IMG/VR virus record: IMGVR_UViG_3300009160_000050
Span: 1-58,369 of that record
Strand: one strand, 5' to 3'
DNA: 58,369 bases
From: a virus
Of the stretch, positions 53,831 through 58,369 are shown piece after piece (positions within the stretch are counted from its first letter, which is position 1; each line of letters starts with the position of its first letter). The translations under genes were made by a program, and so were the position numbers. The notes under the pieces are model-generated. The model had not been told where the DNA came from. It did no database searches and saw only the letters and a list, made by a program, of their open reading frames with translations.

Positions 53831-55423
53831 TTACTTCTTAATTCTCTTAAGAATATTTGCGATTGGTGCTTTAAATTCATCACCTTCACCAGTACAACCG
53901 GTCCAGTAAGCTTTTGCTAGAACTGAAATATCTCCACCTAATTCATCGTCTAGAACTGAGTATACAGTATCTTTCGCATCAATTTTTTGATATTCAACGC
54001 TTACTTCTTTTGCCATTTCTGGAGTTAATCCAGTAATTAGAAGCGCAATTGAACACTCTTCTTGGTCAGTAGTGTTTCCAAATAATCCGCTACCATTTTT
54101 AAGATCAAGTAGCATTGATGCGATATCTGATGCTCCTTGTTGTTTTGCATTTGCAATATATTTACTAGGGTCAGCTGCCATTGTATCATAATAACCCATT
54201 GCTTCTGCCCCTTTTGCAAACATTCCAGGTTCTTCTGCTCCATCTGGCGTTTCACCAGTGTTTGTGCCAATATCTCCAGCTTTTTTAGCTGCAAGAACTC
54301 CCATTGGAGTTAAATTAACTCCAGCAACGGTAAATAATTCAGTTGCTTTTGTCGGAGAAAGATATCCTGGTAAATTTGCAAATGATGTGTGAAATTCTGC
54401 ACCTTTTAATGGTTGTAAAATAACACCAGTCGCATTTATTTCTTTAACCGTATGAGATACCATTTTTCCAGATCTAGCATATTCAATGGTTTTTCCTGCA
54501 GATTCTCCAATTTTTTCTAAAGCTGCGAGTTGGCGTGCTTTTTCTAATTTTGCAAATACTTTACTTAATCTAGTTATATCTGCAATAACTCCAACACTCT
54601 TTCCTAATGCGGCACTTGCCGTTGCCATACCGGTCACTCTTGCTAATTTACTAGCTTTAGAGGCAGCAGATGCAACTTCGGCTCCTTTTAAACCTGCGGT
54701 AAATGCCGCAGATCCTCCAAATGAAACTATCGTTAGCGCAACGTCTCCGAGTATACTCCAAATATTTAATCCTCTCAATACAGATGGTTCAATCTTGCGG
54801 CGATATAGATTACATGAAACTACTTCTCCATATCCACCAAATTCGTCTTCCATAAAGTCTTGGATAGACTTTCCATATTTAGACTTAAATATTTCATCTA
54901 GTTTATCAAAATACATTTGAGGATCTACACTTTTCTCTGCAGCAATTTGTGCAAATGCTCCAGCGAGTGATGCAATCGTTTCTTCATCAGTTCCTGCGTC
55001 ACCAGCTGCATTTCCACCAAAGAAGCTACCAATTCCTCCAACGATACCTCGTTCAGTCCAATCAGTTCCTTCACCGCCAGCTTTTAGAATTGCAGCGGCT
55101 GCTTCCATATCAATGTCGCCCCATAAAAATTGTTCATTCATAATCCACATCATGAATTTAGGAGCAGTTTTATTAGACTTATCGACTTTTACAAAAAGTC
55201 GATCATCACCAACTATTCCAAAAGCAGTCTTATCTAAATCCGTAAGTTCGTACTCTCCATCCTCATAGGAATTAAAGTATTCTGCTAATTTAGCAAGAAG
55301 CTGGTCATTCTCTAAATAACCTTTAAGTCTTTCGTTAAGGTCTTCTGAAATAACTGCAGCTTGTTCATTGACTGCGCCTTGGTAATTGTTATAAAAATCT
55401 TGATATTTTCTATCTAGAAACAT
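53831..55423 (-). CDS. Companion large hydrophobic protein, 530 aa
   Basis: The layout parallels its convergent neighbour. A charged N-terminal helical region (DFYNNYQGAVNEQAAVISED) is followed by a Gly-rich SFFGGNAAGDAGTDEE linker, then a hydrophobic Ala/Gly-rich core (about 220-290: ILGDVALTIVSFGGSAAFTA), and a C-terminal soluble domain. An LNE tripeptide near residue 31 would fit a prohead protease cut. It is the downstream gene of a reverse pair with the capsid-targeted gene at 55440-56549 (16 bases apart). A packaged or ejected membrane-active role is inferred; no enzyme motif was seen. Confidence 0.5.
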   Translation of the reverse strand: MFLDRKYQDFYNNYQGAVNEQAAVISEDLNERLKGYLENDQLLAKLAEYFNSYEDGEYELTDLDKTAFGIVGDDRLFVKVDKSNKTAPKFMMWIMNEQFLWGDIDMEAAAAILKAGGEGTDWTERGIVGGIGSFFGGNAAGDAGTDEETIASLAGAFAQIAAEKSVDPQMYFDKLDEIFKSKYGKSIQDFMEDEFGGYGEVVSCNLYRRKIEPSVLRGLNIWSILGDVALTIVSFGGSAAFTAGLKGAEVASAASKASKLARVTGMATASAALGKSVGVIADITRLSKVFAKLEKARQLAALEKIGESAGKTIEYARSGKMVSHTVKEINATGVILQPLKGAEFHTSFANLPGYLSPTKATELFTVAGVNLTPMGVLAAKKAGDIGTNTGETPDGAEEPGMFAKGAEAMGYYDTMAADPSKYIANAKQQGASDIASMLLDLKNGSGLFGNTTDQEECSIALLITGLTPEMAKEVSVEYQKIDAKDTVYSVLDDELGGDISVLAKAYWTGCTGEGDEFKAPIANILKRIKK

Positions 55424-55439
55424 ATTTGTTTATATTATT

Positions 55440-56549
55440 TTATGTAGTTTGAGTTGGTTGTGCGGCAGGTTGAGTAAACGAAGTTTTTAAATTTTCCAAA
55501 CCTTTAATAAACGCTGCTTGATTTGCTTGACTTAAACCCTGTGCTTGAGTCGCCGTTCCTTCTGTACCTGTTGCAGCCGGTGTTGCTGCACCAAAAATAG
55601 ACTTTCCATCTTTATAGAAAAGCATATTTCTAAGATTTTCTGGAGTCAATTCAGTTGATGCATATTTACTATCATATTCATCTAGGATTTTTTTTCTAAA
55701 TGCATCATCCGTAAACATTTTCTCAAGAAAAGATTTATCTGCAGTATTTGTGATCTCCGAATCATAGAAAAGAGGAGCTCCAGTAGCAGTAGATACTTTT
55801 GTATCTTTTGATTGAGCATCATCTAATGTAGTTGCCCACATTACTTTTTTATTAGCGGCATCATATGATACTGTACCATTTGGATCGCTTCCGTCTTTGG
55901 TTTTTGCAATTATCGTACCGTCTTGTGCAAATTCCATAAGATATAACTTACTATTTGCACGCATAGTATACGCAAACTTTCTACCTTTATCAGGTTTAGT
56001 TTCCTTGTTTTCAGTAGGCTTAGCTTCTTCCTTTTCAGGTTGAGGATCTGGCAAAGTGGCTGCAGCTGCAGTTTGGGTAAGATCCGCGATAATTTGTTGA
56101 GACAGGGTCGAAAGAGCTGCAAAACTTGGAGCATCAATAAACTCAGAGGTCAACGACACATTTGGATATTTCGATTTGCCTTCTGCATCCATTCTATCCA
56201 AGATTTCAAATTGAATCTTTTGTTTAGTACGACCAAATATCTCACCATCTTTTAATACTGTGTATACGATAAACTTTGCTTTAAAGAAAGTTGGAGTAAG
56301 TTGTCCAATCTTTTGAGTAAATTGGTTTTCGTCATTAAAGTAAGCTTTAATTGCGGTAAGTCCAATCGTTGTGATTTTACCAGCATTGTCAATTATATCT
56401 AAATCGTTAATAATTTTCATCACGAATTTAGTATTTGACTGAACACTATATGTAATTTTATGCTTTTTGCCAGAAGAATCAACCATTACGTCTTTGCCTC
56501 TAGCCTCTGCCTCAGTTAATGAGGACCATGTGTCGAACGACTTAATCAT
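55440..56549 (-). CDS. Putative capsid-targeted protein, 369 aa
   Basis: The N-terminus MIKSFDTWSSLTEAEARGKD has the capsid-targeting pattern (aromatic, two residues, aromatic, then LTE-A) with the LxE cleavage signature. The mature body is a beta-rich domain (about 25-150), a Pro/Glu/Lys linker, a second small domain (about 195-260) and a Gln/Ala/Thr-rich tail. No catalytic motif was seen. It is first in a reverse pair with the large hydrophobic protein and has a promoter box upstream, back to back with that of the next gene. It is probably an internal head protein. Confidence 0.6.
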   Translation of the reverse strand: MIKSFDTWSSLTEAEARGKDVMVDSSGKKHKITYSVQSNTKFVMKIINDLDIIDNAGKITTIGLTAIKAYFNDENQFTQKIGQLTPTFFKAKFIVYTVLKDGEIFGRTKQKIQFEILDRMDAEGKSKYPNVSLTSEFIDAPSFAALSTLSQQIIADLTQTAAAATLPDPQPEKEEAKPTENKETKPDKGRKFAYTMRANSKLYLMEFAQDGTIIAKTKDGSDPNGTVSYDAANKKVMWATTLDDAQSKDTKVSTATGAPLFYDSEITNTADKSFLEKMFTDDAFRKKILDEYDSKYASTELTPENLRNMLFYKDGKSIFGAATPAATGTEGTATQAQGLSQANQAAFIKGLENLKTSFTQPAAQPTQTT

Positions 56550-56555
56550 GAAAAG

Positions 56556-56594
56556 TATTTTATTTTATTTATTCTCACGATAAATAATAAAAAG
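56556..56594. promoter_or_regulatory. Divergent late-promoter-like boxes
   Basis: The plus strand has GATAAATAATAAAAAG at 56579-56594 before the GTG at 56604. The minus strand has AATAAATAAAATAAAATA at about 56556-56573 before the ATG at 56549. Confidence 0.5.
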
Positions 56595-56603
56595 ACTATT
56601 CAG

Positions 56604-57458
56604 GTGAAACTAAAGAAATTTAATGAATATGCAGCATTTTATTCAAAGGACCCAAAGAACTTTGAAAAAAAGGTATGTTTTGCTTGTTCAGAAGGCACAG
56701 TACCTGATGTGTTTACTCACGTAAACGATTCAGCCGACTCAAAATTTACAAATACAGATGTCCCGGTTATACTATGGAATAATTTTAACTTTCAAAAATC
56801 TCCTCTCAACGAGAGCTCAACTTTTCTTTTTAATTCAAAAGGCCTTCCGCAGTTCGAAGAAGTATCTTCAAAACTTAAAGGGGCAGACTTCTTGCCAAAA
56901 TCGACTAACGAACGGTCACAAGTCAAAGGGTTAAAGTTTCCTATCTTTGGTGTAGACGGAAAAAACAAGACAGAGTTTAAAACATATGGTAAATTTAAAA
57001 AGGGAGAAGAGAGGTTTCCTACATTTACCGAAAAGATCGTTCCTCAAACTAAATTTAACGTAATTGCATTTAAAGGAGAACCTATCCATATTCAAGAGAA
57101 AATTAATAAACTTGGATTTGATGTTGACTCTGCAAGATTCAAATACTCAAATTCTGTAAAAAATATAACAGAATCACTAAATGCCGAGTATCCATTGGAT
57201 TTCTATCATGTTGAACTATTAGAATCAAATGGTAAATTATATCTTAACTCTCTTGATACTTCGATAAACCTAAGTCCTTCACAAAGTATAAAAATGTATG
57301 AAAAAGCATACGAAGAATATTTTGCGGCTCACTTGCCAGGATGGTTTAAGAAGCAGATATTTGAGTCTCATGTAAAGCCTTATTATGTAAAGCGATATTA
57401 TGATGCGGCTTTAATTAAACCAAACCACTCAATAGATTTTAAAAAATATTTAGACTAG
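56604..57458 (+). CDS. Hypothetical, possibly packaged protein, 284 aa
   Basis: GTG start. The first residues MKLKKFNEYAAFYSKDPKNF include an FNEY pair like the capsid-targeting motif, but the LxE follow-up is absent. The rest is Lys/Phe/Asn-rich with a conserved-looking stretch VPVILWNNFNFQKSPLNESS and a C-terminal helical region with many Tyr. Its stop overlaps the GTG of the bS21 gene (TAGTG), so the two are translationally coupled. No family was recognised. Confidence 0.55.
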   Translation: MKLKKFNEYAAFYSKDPKNFEKKVCFACSEGTVPDVFTHVNDSADSKFTNTDVPVILWNNFNFQKSPLNESSTFLFNSKGLPQFEEVSSKLKGADFLPKSTNERSQVKGLKFPIFGVDGKNKTEFKTYGKFKKGEERFPTFTEKIVPQTKFNVIAFKGEPIHIQEKINKLGFDVDSARFKYSNSVKNITESLNAEYPLDFYHVELLESNGKLYLNSLDTSINLSPSQSIKMYEKAYEEYFAAHLPGWFKKQIFESHVKPYYVKRYYDAALIKPNHSIDFKKYLD

Positions 57459-57643
57459 TGATTATAATTAATTGTACTAACCGAAAGATTGAGACATGTC
57501 TTAAAGAGTACAGGCAAAAGACTGATAAGATCGCTCAGACTCAAGAACTTAGGGATCGTAAAACATATGAACCGCCTTCTCAAAGGAAGAGAAAACAAAA
57601 GAACTTTGCAAAATACAAACAAAAAAAGTATGGGAATGCTTAA
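57458..57643 (+). CDS. rpsU: Ribosomal protein bS21 homologue, 61 aa
   Basis: The product, MIIINCTNRKIETCLKEYRQ and on, shows the bS21 layout: a short N-terminal strand, helix 1 with Lys/Arg, a TQELRDRKTYEPPSQRKRKQ turn (matching the LRxRxxxxxPSxxRRR of Bacteroidota bS21), and a basic C-terminal tail. The length is typical. bS21 sits on the 30S platform near the anti-Shine-Dalgarno end of 16S rRNA. GTG start, overlapping the preceding TAG. The 8-base overlap with the Nudix gene completes a coupled trio. It is expected to incorporate into host ribosomes; the effect on initiation is inferred. Confidence 0.85.
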   Translation: MIIINCTNRKIETCLKEYRQKTDKIAQTQELRDRKTYEPPSQRKRKQKNFAKYKQKKYGNA

Positions 57644-58115
57644 CTTCAATCAATATCTAAAAGAAAATTCAAAGGCTAGCCACGATGCAGCTGGGGTTGC
57701 AATAATCTATAATAATAAAATACTCTTAATTCATCCGACCAACGCTTCATGGAAAAGGGGTACTTGTGGAATTCCTAAGGGTGGAATTGAACCTGGAGAA
57801 GATCTTATGGAGGCAGCATTGCGCGAATTAAGGGAAGAAACTGGAATAATATTACAACCTGAACAATTGGATCCTTCTTCAGAATCTGTACATATTTCTC
57901 GAAAAAATGTAGAATGGATGCTATTCTATTTTATATGTAAAATAACCGATCTTTCAGAAATAGGTTTAGACTCAGAACGATTACCGAATGATATGTTACA
58001 ACTTGAAGAAATTGACTGGGGAAAATTTGTTACTGCAGAAGAGGCCTATCCAATAATGACTAGGGCACAACTAATTATTTTAGACCGACATTTAACTCTT
58101 GATCAAAATAAATAA
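57636..58115 (+). CDS. Nudix hydrolase with capsid-targeting N-terminus, 159 aa
   Basis: The ATG at 57636 (57630 is possible) gives MLNFNQYLKENSKAS, which fits the T4 capsid-targeting peptide residue for residue in spacing (aromatic 4, aromatic 7, Leu 8, Glu 10). The Nudix box GGIEPGEDLMEAALRELREE then TG, with the pattern GX5EX7REUXEEXGU complete, is at about residues 47-69. The domain hydrolyses nucleoside diphosphates linked to another group, for example nucleotide sugars, dinucleotides or RNA caps. Packaging would deliver it at the start of infection. The specific substrate cannot be told from sequence. Confidence 0.85.
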   Translation: MLNFNQYLKENSKASHDAAGVAIIYNNKILLIHPTNASWKRGTCGIPKGGIEPGEDLMEAALRELREETGIILQPEQLDPSSESVHISRKNVEWMLFYFICKITDLSEIGLDSERLPNDMLQLEEIDWGKFVTAEEAYPIMTRAQLIILDRHLTLDQNK

Positions 58116-58131
58116 AAGAAAAAGAGCGTAG

Positions 58132-58369
58132 ATGACATATCTTTTAAATTACTCAAACTGGCAAAAATTACATGAAGCAGCAAATGGAGAACTTCCGACT
58201 GCTGATCTTGAGTCTATTCCAGTATTACCGACTGAATCTGGTGAACGTCACTCTTTAAATCCGATTGCAGCAGAAGCCTATTCAAAAATGGTAGCTGCAG
58301 CAAACGCTGATGGAATTGACTGGGGAATCACAGATTCATATCGCCCATTAGAAGTCCAAAAGCGATTAG
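58132..58369 (+). CDS. VanY/M15-like peptidoglycan peptidase with capsid-targeting N-terminus (3' truncated)
   Basis: The N-terminus MTYLLNYSNWQKLHEAANGE has the YxxW-LxEA capsid-targeting pattern. From about residue 41, SLNPIAAEAYSKMVAAANAD, then GITDSYRPLEVQKRL, matches the start of D-Ala-D-Ala carboxypeptidase/L-Ala-D-Glu endopeptidases of the M15 family. The zinc-binding residues lie beyond the window edge. It would cut peptidoglycan as a virion-borne or late lytic enzyme. It starts 16 bases after the Nudix stop, with an A-rich box between. Confidence 0.75.
   Translation, partial: MTYLLNYSNWQKLHEAANGELPTADLESIPVLPTESGERHSLNPIAAEAYSKMVAAANADGIDWGITDSYRPLEVQKRL

Noticed and set aside
54486-54920. 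Forward open frame of 144 codons
   Set aside because: Shadow of the Ala/Gly-rich core of the reverse-strand gene at 53831-55423.

Overview
This window looks like part of the genome of a large, strictly lytic, contractile-tailed phage related to the T4 supergroup, infecting a member of the Bacteroidota (probably a flavobacterium-like host). The T4 link rests on a packaging terminase pair, a gp6/baseplate-J-like wedge protein, a gp26-like (T4_baseplate family) protein, a gp15-like tail sheath stabiliser, a small sigma factor in the role of gp55, T4-late-like TAAATA promoter boxes, and several proteins whose N-termini copy the T4 capsid-targeting peptide. The host link rests on high A+T, the near absence of Shine-Dalgarno sequences before starts, a secreted protein built like Bacteroidota type IX secretion cargo, and a Bacteroidota-type bS21 homologue.

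Layout. 1-18.2 kb: seven co-oriented, tightly packed genes for very large virion proteins, ending in a collagen/propeller/C1q-like fibre. 18.2-20.0 kb: two reverse genes, one a capsid-targeted HExxH protein. 20.1-25.0 kb: tail completion and small conserved phage genes (+). 25.0-30.7 kb: reverse cassette with a Cys-rich YadA-head-like fibre, a second fibre, an amidoligase-like protein and a small lipoprotein. 30.8-31.2 kb: a complete reverse-strand tmRNA. 31.3-35.9 kb: baseplate wedge, TerS-like protein and TerL. 36.0-39.8 kb: sigma factor operon, membrane proteins and small hypotheticals. 39.9-47.9 kb: gp26-like protein, coiled-coil and envelope proteins, two large virion-type proteins, the second with a probable -1 frameshift extension. 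47.9-50.7 kb: accessory island with an FkbM methyltransferase, an MBD4-like DNA glycosylase, a glycosyltransferase-like protein and small ORFs. 50.7-58.4 kb: T9SS-like secreted protein, a convergent pair of large hydrophobic proteins, capsid-targeted proteins, bS21, a Nudix hydrolase and a truncated VanY-like peptidase.

How it may work together. Most genes build or fill the virion. The gp55-like sigma factor probably reads the recurrent TAAATAATAAAA boxes, coupling late transcription to packaging. A set of enzymes (metallopeptidase-like, Nudix, VanY-like) carries N-terminal peptides ending in LxE, the cleavage signature of T4-type prohead proteases, so they are predicted to be packaged in the capsid and delivered with the DNA. 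A bS21 homologue plus a full tmRNA suggests unusually direct intervention in host translation and ribosome rescue. All functions are read from sequence by eye and memory of families; no database search was run.
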